Below, piece by piece: positions 7,781 through 16,096 of a stretch of DNA of 51,777 bases. This DNA comes from Nonomuraea sp. MG754425 (GTDB lineage: Bacteria; Actinomycetota; Actinomycetes; Streptosporangiales; Streptosporangiaceae). Numbering within the stretch: the first letter of the stretch is position 1; every line of letters begins with the position of its first letter. A program made the translations under genes and the position numbers. A model generated the notes under the pieces. It saw only the letters and a list, made by a program, of their open reading frames with translations. It made no database searches and had not been told where the DNA came from. The stretch spans positions 1-51,777 of the forward strand of contig NZ_SSXE01000047.1 of assembly GCF_021699195.1 (NCBI RefSeq), written 5' to 3'.

Positions 7781-7987
7781 ATGAAGGTACGGATCGATCC
7801 CGAGCGCTGCCAAGGGCACGGCCGCTGTTACGACCTCGCCCCTGCCCTGTTCGGCGAGGACGACGAAGGTTACGGCACGGTGCCCGGCACCGGCGAGGTG
7901 CCCGCGGGCCGGGAACCGGATGCCCGGCTGGCGGTGGCCAACTGCCCCGAGCGGGCCGTCGAGGCGCTGAACGGAGCCGTCCGATGA
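7781..7987 (+). CDS. Ferredoxin (3Fe-4S type) for a P450
   Basis: The 68-aa protein starts MKVRIDPERCQGHGRCYDLA and has the C-x5-C cluster spacing with a late CP motif (ANCPERAVEAL). This is the pattern of the small actinobacterial 3Fe-4S ferredoxins that pass electrons to cytochromes P450. Its stop codon overlaps the ATG of the P450 gene (ATGA), so the pair is translationally coupled and this is almost certainly the P450's direct electron donor. No ferredoxin reductase gene is nearby, so a chromosomal one elsewhere must serve. ATG at 7781 is preferred over an upstream in-frame start at 7697, which would add an unrelated Pro/Ser-rich extension. Confidence 0.9.
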   Translation: MKVRIDPERCQGHGRCYDLAPALFGEDDEGYGTVPGTGEVPAGREPDARLAVANCPERAVEALNGAVR

Positions 7988-9258
7988 GTGAGGTGGACGA
8001 CCGGTTCGGGCAGGAGCTCGACGAGTCGCGCAGGAACCGCCCGCTGGGCACGGTCAGCGAGATCGTCACCGACCCGGTCTCCGACTGGGCGACCGACTTC
8101 TCCCATGTCGATCCGGTCTGGGCGGCCGATCCCTACCCCATCCAGGACGACCTGCGGCAGAGCTGCCCGATCGCGCACACCGAGCGGTTCGGCGGAGTGT
8201 GGCTGCCCACCCGGTACGAGGATGTGGCGGCCATCGCCTACGACACCGAGCGCTTCTCCTCGCGCGCGATCGTGGTGAGCAACGTCCGGCCGCCGCTCGA
8301 TCTGGCCCCGGTGGGCGGCGTGCCGCCGATCTCGTCCGACCCGCCCTTCCACCACGACGCGCGCAGGCTGCTGCTGCCGGCGTTCACCAAGAGCGCGGTG
8401 GCCAAGCAGGAGGAGGCGACGCGGGCGTTGTGCCACTCGCTCATCGACTCGTTCGAGGGCAGGGACGTGGTGGACGGCGCCCACGAGTACGCCCAGCACA
8501 TCCCGATGCGGGTGATCGCCAACCTGCTCGGCCTGCCGCCCGAGGACGGGCCGCTCTTCCGGCAGTTCGTGGAGGACTCGCTGGAGAGCGTGAACCGGCC
8601 CCAGGAGGAGCGGATCGCGGGGTTCGCCGCCCTGGCGGACTACCTGGTCGCCCAGATCCGCGAGCACGTCGACCACCCGCGCGACGACCTGATCACGTAC
8701 CTGATCAACGCCGAGCTGAACGGCCGCAAGCTCGAACCGCAGCACGTCATCGGCACGATCATCCTGCTGCTGATCGCGGGCATCGACACGACGTGGAGCG
8801 CGATCGGCGCGTCGTTGTGGCATCTGGCCGGGACGCCGGGCGACCGGGAGCGGCTGGTGGCCGAGCCGGCGCTGCTGCCGACCGCGATCGAGGAGTTCCT
8901 GCGGGCGTACGCGCCGGTCACGATGGCGCGGCTGGTCAAGGAGGACATGCGCTGGAACGGCGTGGACATGCGGGCCGAGGACTGGGTGCTGCTGTCGTTC
9001 CCGGCGGCGAACCGGGATCCGGCGCAGTTCGAGCGGGCCGGTGAGGTGGTCATCGACCGGGAGGTGAACCGGCACGCCGCGTTCGGGCTGGGGATCCACC
9101 GCTGCGTGGGCTCGCATCTGGCGCGCATGGAGCTGCGGGTGGCGCTGGAGGTGTGGTTGTCGCGGATCCCGGCGTTCGAGCTGGCCGATCCGGCGGCGGT
9201 GACGTGGGCGGCCAGCCAGGTCCGGGGCCCGCGCGCGCTTCCCCTGCGCATCGGCTGA
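7984..9258 (+). CDS. Cytochrome P450
   Basis: The 424-aa protein shows all P450 hallmarks: the I-helix oxygen-activation motif AGIDTT (residues 265-270), the K-helix ExxR in EEFLR (E304/R307), and the heme-binding loop FGLGIHRCVGSHLAR with the axial cysteine at residue 374. It is a soluble class I bacterial enzyme fed by the overlapping ferredoxin. The heme loop GIHRCVGSHLARME resembles P450s that attack small hydrophobic or terpenoid substrates. Together with the downstream aldehyde and alcohol dehydrogenases it suggests an oxidation route in which P450 hydroxylation is followed by oxidation to the aldehyde and acid. The substrate is not determinable here. Confidence 0.93.
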   Translation: MSEVDDRFGQELDESRRNRPLGTVSEIVTDPVSDWATDFSHVDPVWAADPYPIQDDLRQSCPIAHTERFGGVWLPTRYEDVAAIAYDTERFSSRAIVVSNVRPPLDLAPVGGVPPISSDPPFHHDARRLLLPAFTKSAVAKQEEATRALCHSLIDSFEGRDVVDGAHEYAQHIPMRVIANLLGLPPEDGPLFRQFVEDSLESVNRPQEERIAGFAALADYLVAQIREHVDHPRDDLITYLINAELNGRKLEPQHVIGTIILLLIAGIDTTWSAIGASLWHLAGTPGDRERLVAEPALLPTAIEEFLRAYAPVTMARLVKEDMRWNGVDMRAEDWVLLSFPAANRDPAQFERAGEVVIDREVNRHAAFGLGIHRCVGSHLARMELRVALEVWLSRIPAFELADPAAVTWAASQVRGPRALPLRIG

Positions 9259-9310
9259 CCCCGGCGGGCGCGGGCCGGACGGGTCCGCGCCCTGGACGGC
9301 GCCACGGCAG

Positions 9311-9337
9311 AACTTCTAGAATAAAAATCTAGAATTT
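9311..9337. promoter_or_regulatory. AT-rich inverted repeat (operator) before the aldehyde dehydrogenase gene
   Basis: TTCTAGA (9314-9320) and TCTAGAA (9328-9334) are perfect arms around the spacer ataaaaa. The arms extend to ten bases with one mismatch. The block is strikingly AT-rich for this genome and lies 24 bases before the ATG, so a repressor here would cover the promoter or start site. The cognate regulator is not in the window. Confidence 0.6.
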
Positions 9338-9360
9338 ACTCCTACTGCCGAGGGTGGGTC

Positions 9361-10782
9361 ATGCCGCATCGGATCTATGTCGACGGAGAGTGGGCGCCGG
9401 CGAGCGGCGGTGCCGCGATACCGGTGGTGAACCCCGCCACCGAGGAGACATTCGACGAGGTGCCGCGCGGCGGCCCCAAGGACGTGGCGCGGGCCGTCGA
9501 GGCGGCCGCCGCCGCGCTGCCCGCCTGGTCGGCCCGGCCCGCCGCCGAACGGGCCGCGCTCTGCGCCGCCGTGGCCGGCGCGCTGGGGGAGCGGGCCGAC
9601 GAGCTGGCCGAGACGATCGTGGCCGAGCTGGGCATGCCGCTCAAGCTCACCCGGGCCATCCAGGTCGGCTCGCCGATCCGGACGTTCGCCTCGATGCCCG
9701 AGATCGCGGACGGCGTCGCCTTCGAGGAGCGGCTCGGCGACTCGGTGATCCACCGGGACCCGATCGGCGTCGTCGGCGCGATCACCCCGTGGAACTACCC
9801 GCTGCACCAGATCGCGGCCAAGCTCGCCCCCGCGCTGACCGCGGGCTGCACGGTGGTGCTCAAGCCCAGCGAGGTGACGCCGCTCAACGCGTTCGTGCTG
9901 GCCGACGTGCTGCACGAGGTCGGCTTCCCGGCCGGCGTGGTCAACCTGGTCTCGGGCTTCGGCCCTGAGGCGGGCGAGACGCTGGCCGCGCACCCGCTGG
10001 TGGACATGGTGTCCTTCACCGGATCCACCCGCGCCGGGCGGCGGGTGGCCGAACTGGCCGCCGCCGGGGTCAAGCGCACCGCGCTGGAGCTGGGCGGCAA
10101 GTCCCCGAACGTGCTGCTCGACGACCTCGACGACACCGCCTTCGAGGACGCCGTACGCAAGGGAGTCGCCGCCTGTTACCTGAACTCCGGCCAGACCTGC
10201 TCGGCGCTGACCCGGCTGCTGGTCCCCCGGGAGCGGCTGGCCGAGGCCGAGCGGATCGCGGCCGGGGAGGCGGAGACGTACACGACCGGCGATCCGCGCG
10301 ACCCGGCCACCCGGCTCGGCCCGCTGGTCTCGGCGGCGCAGCGGGACCGCGTGCGCGGCTACCTGCACGCGGCGGCCGAGGACGGCGCGACGATCCTCAC
10401 CGGCGGCCCCGACGCCCCCGAAGGGCTGGAGCGCGGCTTCTACGTGCGGCCGACCGTGCTCTCCGGCGTCACCCCGGAGTCGCGCGTCGCGCAGGAGGAG
10501 ATCTTCGGCCCGGTCCTCGTCATCCTCCCCTACGACGGGGAGGACGACGCCGTCCGCATCGCCAACGGCACCCCGTACGGGCTGGCCGCCGGTGTGCGCG
10601 CCGCCGACCCGGGCCGCGCCCGCCGGGTGGCCAGGCGGCTGCGCGCCGGGCAGATCAGGATCAACGACGGCGCCCACAACGGCCTGGCCCCCTTCGGCGG
10701 GTATAAGCAGTCCGGCTACGGCCGCGAGTACGGCCGCTTCGGCCTGGAGGAGTTCCTGACCACCACGTCCGTGCAGCTCTGA
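9361..10782 (+). CDS. NAD(P)-dependent aldehyde dehydrogenase
   Basis: The 473-aa length and motif order are typical of the ALDH superfamily. Visible are the TPWNYPL cofactor-pocket motif, the SFTGSTRAG nucleotide-binding segment, the general base in LELGGKSPN (Glu243), and the catalytic nucleophile in NSGQTCSAL (Cys280). EEIFGPV and the oligomerisation segment FGGYKQSGYGRE follow. It should oxidise an aldehyde to the carboxylic acid in the cytosol. It lies 102 bases after the P450 and 15 bases before a zinc alcohol dehydrogenase, forming an alcohol-to-acid pair. A strong AT-rich palindrome upstream suggests its own regulated promoter rather than plain read-through. Confidence 0.93.
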   Translation: MPHRIYVDGEWAPASGGAAIPVVNPATEETFDEVPRGGPKDVARAVEAAAAALPAWSARPAAERAALCAAVAGALGERADELAETIVAELGMPLKLTRAIQVGSPIRTFASMPEIADGVAFEERLGDSVIHRDPIGVVGAITPWNYPLHQIAAKLAPALTAGCTVVLKPSEVTPLNAFVLADVLHEVGFPAGVVNLVSGFGPEAGETLAAHPLVDMVSFTGSTRAGRRVAELAAAGVKRTALELGGKSPNVLLDDLDDTAFEDAVRKGVAACYLNSGQTCSALTRLLVPRERLAEAERIAAGEAETYTTGDPRDPATRLGPLVSAAQRDRVRGYLHAAAEDGATILTGGPDAPEGLERGFYVRPTVLSGVTPESRVAQEEIFGPVLVILPYDGEDDAVRIANGTPYGLAAGVRAADPGRARRVARRLRAGQIRINDGAHNGLAPFGGYKQSGYGREYGRFGLEEFLTTTSVQL

Positions 10783-10797
10783 GCGGGGAGAGAGCAA

Positions 10798-11865
10798 ATG
10801 AGAGGCGTCATCCTGCGTGAGGTGGGCAAGCCCGTCGAGGTCACCGACGAGCTGCGCCTGCGTCCGCCCGGCCCCGGGGAGGTGCGGGTCCGGCTGCGCG
10901 CCGCCGGCGTCTGCCACTCCGACCTGTCGATGTGCGAGGGCAGGCTGCCCGCCCGGGTGCCGCTGGTGCCCGGCCACGAGGGGGCGGGGGAGGTGGTCGA
11001 GCTCGGCCCCGGCGTGAGCGGCCCGCCCGTCGGGACGCACGTGATCCTGTCCTGGATCCCGCCCTGCGGCGTCTGCCCCACGTGCCTGGGCGGCCAGCCG
11101 AACCTGTGCGTCGGCGTCCGCCCGCCGCAGGCCGCCGTGACCGTCGGCGGGGAGCCGGCGTACGCGGCGCTCGGCGTCGGCTGCTTCGCCGAGGAGACGG
11201 TGGTGGACGCGCGGGCCGCCGTCCCGATCCCGGACGACGTGCCCTTCGACGTGGCCGCCGTGGTCGGGTGCGCGGTGCTGACCGGGGTCGGCGCCGTGAT
11301 CAACACCGCCCGGGTGCGTCCGGGGTCGTCGGTCGTGGTGATCGGCTGCGGCGGGGTCGGGGTCAACGTCCTCCAGGGGGCCAAGCTCGCCGCGGCGGCG
11401 CCCGTCCTGGCCGTGGACCGGGTCCCGGAGAAGCTGGAGGCCGCCAGGGCGTTCGGCGCCACCCACGTGAGCACGCCGGACGAACTGGGCGACGCGGTGC
11501 GCGACCTGACCGACGGGCGCGGGTTCGACTACGCCTTCGAGGTCGTCGGCCGGTCGGCGACGATCAGGCAGGCCTGGCAGGCCACCCGGCGCGGCGGCAC
11601 CACGGTCGTGGTGGGCGCGGGCAGCGCCGACGACATGGTGACCTTCAGCGCGGCCGAGCTGTTCGCCACCGAGCGCAGGCTGCTCGGCTGCCTGTACGGC
11701 TCCGGCGACGTGCGCACCGACTTCACGCGGCTACTGCGGCTGTGGCGGGCCGGGCGGCTCGACCTGGACGGCCTGATCACCCGGCGCATCTCCCTCGACC
11801 ACGTGGGCGAGGCGTTCACGGCGATGGGCTCGGGCGACGTGATCCGGTCCCTGGTCACCCTCTGA
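10798..11865 (+). CDS. Zinc-dependent alcohol dehydrogenase (MDR superfamily)
   Basis: The 355-aa protein keeps the catalytic zinc ligands (Cys39 in GVCHSD, His60-Glu61 in PGHEGAGEV, and a later Cys in VIPDDV..VGCAVLTG). It also keeps the four structural-zinc cysteines at 90, 93, 96 and 104. The Rossmann motif VVIGCGGVGVN follows at about 180-190. The long catalytic domain with GCAVLTGVGAV resembles the class III-like and NDMA-dependent mycothiol-type alcohol dehydrogenases of actinomycetes. GGGGAGAGAGC-like purine-rich sequence precedes the ATG. It is immediately downstream of the aldehyde dehydrogenase and probably generates that enzyme's substrate from the P450 product. Confidence 0.92.
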   Translation: MRGVILREVGKPVEVTDELRLRPPGPGEVRVRLRAAGVCHSDLSMCEGRLPARVPLVPGHEGAGEVVELGPGVSGPPVGTHVILSWIPPCGVCPTCLGGQPNLCVGVRPPQAAVTVGGEPAYAALGVGCFAEETVVDARAAVPIPDDVPFDVAAVVGCAVLTGVGAVINTARVRPGSSVVVIGCGGVGVNVLQGAKLAAAAPVLAVDRVPEKLEAARAFGATHVSTPDELGDAVRDLTDGRGFDYAFEVVGRSATIRQAWQATRRGGTTVVVGAGSADDMVTFSAAELFATERRLLGCLYGSGDVRTDFTRLLRLWRAGRLDLDGLITRRISLDHVGEAFTAMGSGDVIRSLVTL

Positions 11866-11908
11866 ACCGGGCCCGCCGTCACCCGATGACCCGGCCGGAC
11901 GCGACCCG

Positions 11909-12631
11909 GTGACCGGGCCCGACGCGGCCCGCTCCGACGCGGTCCGCTCCGACGCGGCCCGCCAGCCCGACCTGGCCAGGCCGGTCCGGGACGGGTGGGT
12001 GCGGGTGGACTGCCACGTGCACACGGTCGCCTCCGGTGACGCCGTCACCACGCTCGACGAACTGGCCGAGCGGGTGGCGGCGTGCCGGATCGACGTCGTC
12101 TGCCTGACCGAGCACAACCTGCTGGCGGGCGGTTCGGAGGAGCTGTCGCGCGCGGTCGGGGCCCGGGTCGTGCCCGGCGAGGAGATCCGCACCGGCTCAG
12201 GCGAGCTGATCGGGCTGTTCCTGCGCGAGCGGGTCCCGTACGTGCTGCCCGCCCGCGAGGCCGTCCGGCGGATCCGCGCGCAGGGCGGCCTGGTGTGCGC
12301 GCCGCACCCGTACGACCCGGTGCGCTCCGGCGTGGGCGCGGACCTGGACGCCCTGTGCGGCGAGGGGATGATCGACGCGATCGAGGTGTTCAACGCCAAG
12401 ACCGCCGACCCCGGCCACAACCGGCCCGCGCTGCGCGCCGCGCGGGCCCACGGCCTGCCCGCGACGGTGGGCTCCGACGCGCACGACCCGGCCGGGGTCG
12501 GGGCCGCCTACCTGGAGATGCCCGACTTCGACGGCCCGGCCGCCTTCCTGCGGGCCCTGCACCGGGCCGAACGGCACGGCGAGTACCGCCCGCACGCCCG
12601 CCGCTACCCGCGCGGGCCGGTCACCAGGTGA
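11909..12631 (+). CDS. PHP-domain metal-dependent hydrolase
   Basis: The 240-aa protein has PHP metal motifs: DCHVHTVASGDAV (motif I), CLTEHNLLAG (motif II), the conserved Glu in VVPGEEIRT, APHPYDPVR, and the late VGSDAHDPAGVG. These coordinate a di- or trinuclear metal site in phosphoesterases of the TrpH/YciV type. The N-terminus starts with three 5-residue repeats (DAARS, DAVRS, DAARQ). GTG at 11909 is given, but it has no clear ribosome-binding site. A tiny ORF from ATG 11886 ends with a GTGA overlap and may couple translation. The gene converges on a P450, with an 11-base overlap of the 3' ends. The substrate is unknown. Confidence 0.82.
   Translation: MTGPDAARSDAVRSDAARQPDLARPVRDGWVRVDCHVHTVASGDAVTTLDELAERVAACRIDVVCLTEHNLLAGGSEELSRAVGARVVPGEEIRTGSGELIGLFLRERVPYVLPAREAVRRIRAQGGLVCAPHPYDPVRSGVGADLDALCGEGMIDAIEVFNAKTADPGHNRPALRAARAHGLPATVGSDAHDPAGVGAAYLEMPDFDGPAAFLRALHRAERHGEYRPHARRYPRGPVTR
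11921..11965 (+). repeat. Three 15-bp tandem repeats in the PHP gene N-terminus
   Basis: Units at 11921-11935, 11936-11950 and 11951-11965 follow GACGCGGCCCGCTCC and encode DAARS-like pentapeptides. They are probably replication-slippage products in a disordered leader. Confidence 0.7.
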
Positions 12632-13823
12632 CCCACACGTTCTCGAGGCCGCCCGACAGCAGTCCCTTGCGCAGGCGCAGGCCGTCCACGCCGTCGCGCA
12701 GGCCGAGGGCGGGCAGGCGGCGGGTCAGGGTGCCGAGCGCCACCTGCAGCTCCAGCCGGGCCAGCGGCTGGCCCAGGCAGTAGTGCGCGCCCACGCCGAA
12801 CGACAGGTGCTGGGCGGCGTTGGCGCGGCGCGGGTCGAACCGCTCGGGCTCGTCGAACCTGCGCGGGTCGCGGTTGGCCGCGGGCCGGCACGGGATGACG
12901 GTGGCCCCGGCGGGGACCGTCCCGCCGTCGAGGTCGGCGTCCTCGGCCGCGACCCGGGGGAAGCCGATCACGCTGAGCGTGGTGTCCAGGCGCAGGACCT
13001 CCTCGACGGCGCCCGGGATCAGCGCCGGGTCGTCGATCACCGCCTGGTAGCGCTCGCGTTCGGCGAGGAGCGTCGCCGTCATGATGGCGATCATGTTGGA
13101 GGTGGTCTCGTGCCCGGCCAGCAGCAGCGCCCGCACGGTGGCGATGAGTTCCTGGTGGCTCAGCCGGCCGTCCTCGGCGTCGGAGACCTGGGTCAGTTCG
13201 CTCAGCAGGTCGTCGCCGGGGTCGGCGCGCCTGGCGTCCACCAGGTCGGAGACGTAGGCGTCGAACTCGCGGTAGGCGCGTTCGACCTCCTCCTGGCTGT
13301 GGCGGGTCAGCGTGAGCATGACCCGCGACCAGTGGGCGAAGCGGTCCTGGTCGTGGCTGGGCGCGCCGACCAGGGCGCAGATGACGCGCACCGGCAGCGG
13401 CAGGGCGAACCGGGCCGACAGATCGGCCGGGGAGCCGGACTTGAGCAGGTCGTCCACCAGTTCGTCGGCCATGCGCTGCACGCGGGGCCGCCAGGTCTCC
13501 ATCTTCCTGATGGTGAAGGAACGGCCGAGCAGCCGCCGCCACCGCAGGTGGCCGTCGCCCTCGCGCATGTCCGTGCCCTCGGCGGCGCGGTTGAAGATCC
13601 CGCCGTCCTGTGTGGTCGCCACCCGGGCCGCGCCGGGGCCGCCGCGCCGGAAGCGCGGGTCGGTGAGCGCGGCGCGCACGTCGTCGTAGCGGGTGAGGAG
13701 CTGGGCGGTGTCGCCGCTGGGCAGCCGCACGGGGGCCACCGGGCAGCGGTCGCGCAGTTCGGCCCACTCCTGCGGCGGTTCGAGCACGGCGTCCCGGTCG
13801 AAGGGATAGTTCGGTGTGGTCAT
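12621..13823 (-). CDS. Cytochrome P450
   Basis: The 400-aa protein has the I-helix motif LLLAGHETTSN (about 238-243), EEVLR (ExxR), the ANRDPRRFDEPERFD meander, and the heme loop FGVGAHYCLGQPLAR with the axial Cys at 349. This is the typical CYP105/CYP107-like actinobacterial layout used in secondary metabolism and xenobiotic oxidation. ATG at 13823 is chosen because a GGGGGCAG ribosome-binding site lies just upstream; an earlier in-frame start would add an unrelated Arg/Lys-rich stretch. There is no adjacent ferredoxin. A 16-bp perfect palindrome sits 37 bases upstream of the start, so expression is probably repressor-controlled. Confidence 0.93.
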   Translation of the reverse strand: MTTPNYPFDRDAVLEPPQEWAELRDRCPVAPVRLPSGDTAQLLTRYDDVRAALTDPRFRRGGPGAARVATTQDGGIFNRAAEGTDMREGDGHLRWRRLLGRSFTIRKMETWRPRVQRMADELVDDLLKSGSPADLSARFALPLPVRVICALVGAPSHDQDRFAHWSRVMLTLTRHSQEEVERAYREFDAYVSDLVDARRADPGDDLLSELTQVSDAEDGRLSHQELIATVRALLLAGHETTSNMIAIMTATLLAERERYQAVIDDPALIPGAVEEVLRLDTTLSVIGFPRVAAEDADLDGGTVPAGATVIPCRPAANRDPRRFDEPERFDPRRANAAQHLSFGVGAHYCLGQPLARLELQVALGTLTRRLPALGLRDGVDGLRLRKGLLSGGLENVWVTW

Positions 13824-13859
13824 CGCTGCCCCCTGATCTTTGACGGCTCGCCTCAACTT

Positions 13860-13875
13860 TAAGGCAGTTGCCTTA
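13860..13875. promoter_or_regulatory. Perfect palindrome between divergent P450 and sseB-like genes
   Basis: TAAGGCA-GT-TGCCTTA has 7-bp perfect arms with a 2-base centre. Palindromes of this size and form are typical operators for MarR- or TetR-type dimers. It is closer to the P450 start (13823, minus strand) than to the SseB gene (13957, plus strand), and could control either or both. Confidence 0.6.
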
Positions 13876-13956
13876 GTAAGACCAGGGCCGGCCGTGCCGG
13901 CATCCGGCGAACGTCACACGTTCCAACATGCCTGGCGAAGAGGACAAAATGGGCGG

Positions 13957-14844
13957 ATGACTGACGATGATCAGCCACCGGCCGGCCCGTTCGAGGAGCG
14001 GCTGTGGGCCGCGCACCGGGACGGCCGGCAGGCACTGTGCCTGAGCCTGCTGCGCGAGGCCGACCTGGCGCTGCCGATCACCGCCGCCGCGGCCGGCGGG
14101 GCCGAGCGGCCCGCCTGGGCGACCGTCGCGGACGCCGCGCGCACCTGGCTGCTCGCCTACACCTCCGTCGAGGCGATGCGGCTGGCCACCGGCGGCGTCG
14201 CCACGTACTGCCGGATCTCGTCCATGCCCGAGTTGGCCGCCGGCTGGCCCGACCCCCGCTGGGGGCTGGCGGTCAACGCCGGCCTGCGGGTGGCGTTCCT
14301 GCTGGAGCCCGGCACGGTGGCCCGGCTCGCGGTGCCCTCGATGGCCCAGGATCTCCAGCTCGACCCGGAGGCGGGCGTGCCCGCGGTGCAGAAGCTGCTC
14401 GCCTCCGCCGACCTGCCGGACCTGCTGGGCGAGCGCGAGCCGAGGGTGTCCGGCTACTGCCACCACGCGCTGGACGTCTCCCACATCGCCACGCCGGCCG
14501 TGCTCGCCGCCGCGCTCGGCCGGGCGGACCTGCTGACCGGGTCCGGCTCGCTGAACATCCTGCGCTGGCGTCCGGTCGGCCTCGGCCTCTACCGCACCCC
14601 GTACGGCGGGATCGACGAGGAGAGCCGGGCGGCGGTCGAGGGCTGGGTGGTGGAGGAGCCGCCGTTCGCGGGCATGGGGCTGGTGCCCGGCGGGGACAAC
14701 GTCATCCGCGAGTACAAGGTCTACGGCGTCGGCCTGCCCCACGGCGCCGAGATCTGGGAGCTGACGAACGCGGGCACCGAGCACCGCAGGGCCATGTACC
14801 ACGGTGACCTGCGCCGCTGGCTGCTGATCGGGAGGTCCTCATGA
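13957..14844 (+). CDS. SseB-domain protein of the type VII toxin locus
   Basis: The 295-aa protein begins MTDDDQPPAGPFEERLWAAH. It shows the SseB-like pattern of a small alpha/beta domain (LWAAHRDGRQALCLSLL...LPITAAAA; AWATVADAARTWLLAYTSVEAM; WGLAVNAG; EPGTVARLAVP) followed by a C-terminal half of strands and aromatics (ILRWRPVGLGLYRTPYGG, NVIREYKVYGVGLPHGAEIWEL). SseB-domain proteins are frequent accessory genes in actinobacterial ESX/polymorphic toxin loci. The start at 13957 follows GAAGAGGAC; upstream in-frame starts lie in the operator region. The stop overlaps the next ATG (ATGA). Its biochemical role is unknown. Confidence 0.75.
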   Translation: MTDDDQPPAGPFEERLWAAHRDGRQALCLSLLREADLALPITAAAAGGAERPAWATVADAARTWLLAYTSVEAMRLATGGVATYCRISSMPELAAGWPDPRWGLAVNAGLRVAFLLEPGTVARLAVPSMAQDLQLDPEAGVPAVQKLLASADLPDLLGEREPRVSGYCHHALDVSHIATPAVLAAALGRADLLTGSGSLNILRWRPVGLGLYRTPYGGIDEESRAAVEGWVVEEPPFAGMGLVPGGDNVIREYKVYGVGLPHGAEIWELTNAGTEHRRAMYHGDLRRWLLIGRSS

Positions 14845-15230
14845 CGTCCTGGCACGGCTACCGGGCCCGCTGGCGCGGCACGGAGTACCCGGCCGGTCCC
14901 GAGCCGCACGCCCTGGAGCTGTGGGTGCGCCTGCGCTCCGCCGCGCCGCTGGACGGCTTCGAGGAGGTCGAGCCGGGTGTGCACGTCCGCACGGTTCCCG
15001 TGGGTGAGTGCGAGTCCCTGCGGTTCGTCACCGTTGTGTGCCGCTGGCGCGGGGAGCCCTTCCAGGTGCACGACGAGCGGGACGGGCTGCTGCTGCTCGA
15101 GTACCTGGGCGGCTCGGTGCTCACCGCCCGCGCGCTCGGGCTGGAACGGGTCGAACGGGGGGTCTACCGGCGCTGGGTTCCCCGGGAGGAGGCCGGCGAA
15201 CTACGGGAGGAGTCCGCACAACTCGCCTGA
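14841..15230 (+). CDS. Conserved hypothetical protein coupled to the SseB gene
   Basis: A 129-aa protein with no recognised family. It appears all-beta and aromatic-rich: WHGYRARWRGTEYPAG, ALELWVRLRSAAP, VRTVPVGECESLRFVTVVCRW, DGLLLLEYLGGS and ERGVYRRWVPREE. The ATG overlaps the SseB stop by four bases, so the two are translated together and probably act together. The fold suggests a small binding or chaperone partner for the SseB protein or the effector; that is inference. A visibly AT-rich gap of 110 bases follows before the YbaB gene, indicating a new promoter there. Confidence 0.7.
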   Translation: MTSWHGYRARWRGTEYPAGPEPHALELWVRLRSAAPLDGFEEVEPGVHVRTVPVGECESLRFVTVVCRWRGEPFQVHDERDGLLLLEYLGGSVLTARALGLERVERGVYRRWVPREEAGELREESAQLA

Positions 15231-15340
15231 AAGAAATTTGAGGATTCCAGAACTTGCCTCTTGTTTCTTGGTGTTCATGTGACGGAAACTTACTTTTTAG
15301 ACGGGAGTGTCGTAACAAGCTCGAATGTTGCGAGGGGGCT

Positions 15341-15745
15341 ATGGGGGCACCACAACCGCCGGATGTGTCGGGGATGCGGGCGTATGCCGATGAGTTGCGC
15401 GACATGTTCCACCTCCTCCAGGACCAGGGGCTCGAGCTGCACGCCAAGGCGAAGGAGGTCCAGGTCACCGAGACCTCGCCCGACGGCCTGGTGTCGGTGA
15501 CCGTCGGCCCGCGCGGCGAACTCGTCCGGATCGACCTCGACCCCCGCATCTACCGGCGTCCGGACGCCAGGAAGCTGGCCGACACGATCGCGGAGACCGC
15601 CTGGCGGGCGGCCGGGGTGGTCAGGGAGCGCATCACGGAGATCTTCTCGGCGGTCATCCCGCCCGAGCAGTTCCAGGCGCACCTCGACGGGGACGTGGAG
15701 GCGGTTCTCGCGCAGCTCGCCTCCCAGATGGGAGGCCGTCGATGA
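15341..15745 (+). CDS. YbaB/EbfC family protein of an ESX-type operon
   Basis: The 134-aa protein matches the YbaB/EbfC fold: an N-terminal helix (MRAYADELRDMFHLLQD), three strands around VQVTETSPDGLVSVTVG and ELVRIDLDPRIYRRPD, then C-terminal helices (KLADTIAETAWRAAGVVRER). In actinobacteria such proteins routinely sit first in ESX-type operons ahead of WXG100-like and giant effector genes, probably as small secreted or chaperone partners rather than nucleoid proteins. I start it at ATG 15341 because GAGGGGG lies directly upstream; an earlier frame start at 15254 would add a Cys-rich, non-family extension. The stop overlaps the next ATG. Confidence 0.85.
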   Translation: MGAPQPPDVSGMRAYADELRDMFHLLQDQGLELHAKAKEVQVTETSPDGLVSVTVGPRGELVRIDLDPRIYRRPDARKLADTIAETAWRAAGVVRERITEIFSAVIPPEQFQAHLDGDVEAVLAQLASQMGGRR

Positions 15746-16086
15746 GGCTGTGGGACGGTACGGAGATCATCAAGCCCGTGGTGGACCGGGGCCTGTCGGA
15801 GTGGTCCACCATGGCCGAGGAGCAGGAGCAGCGGCTGCCACAGCTCGTGGCGAAGGTCGAGGCGTGCCTGGCCGCCGCCCCGTGGGGCACCGGGGTCGAG
15901 GGCGACTCGTTCCGGGTGGCGCACTTCAGCGGCAGCGGGCCCGTCGAACTGCTCGCCCAGTGCAAGCAGCTCGCCAAGCAGGTCACCGACGCCGGCGACC
16001 GGGTGCGCACGGCCATCGACAACACGTTGCAGACGGATGCCGCGATCAGGGACGATCTGGCGGCCGGGATGACATACCAGGTCTGA
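15742..16086 (+). CDS. WXG100-like (EspC/DUF2580-type) small secreted protein
   Basis: The 114-aa helical protein has a long first helix, a central turn containing APWGTGVEGDSF, and a second helix (ELLAQCKQLAKQVTDAGDRV). It ends TDAAIRDDLAAGMTYQV. Small four-helix proteins with a WG-type turn form heterodimers that target ESX/type VII substrates. The start overlaps the YbaB stop and its own stop is ten bases before the giant effector ATG, so all three form one operon. It is most likely the partner of the effector's WXG100-like N-terminal domain. The strict WxG is present only as W-G, so the family is EspC-like rather than classical EsxA. Confidence 0.78.
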   Translation: MRLWDGTEIIKPVVDRGLSEWSTMAEEQEQRLPQLVAKVEACLAAAPWGTGVEGDSFRVAHFSGSGPVELLAQCKQLAKQVTDAGDRVRTAIDNTLQTDAAIRDDLAAGMTYQV

Positions 16087-16096
16087 GAACCGATAG

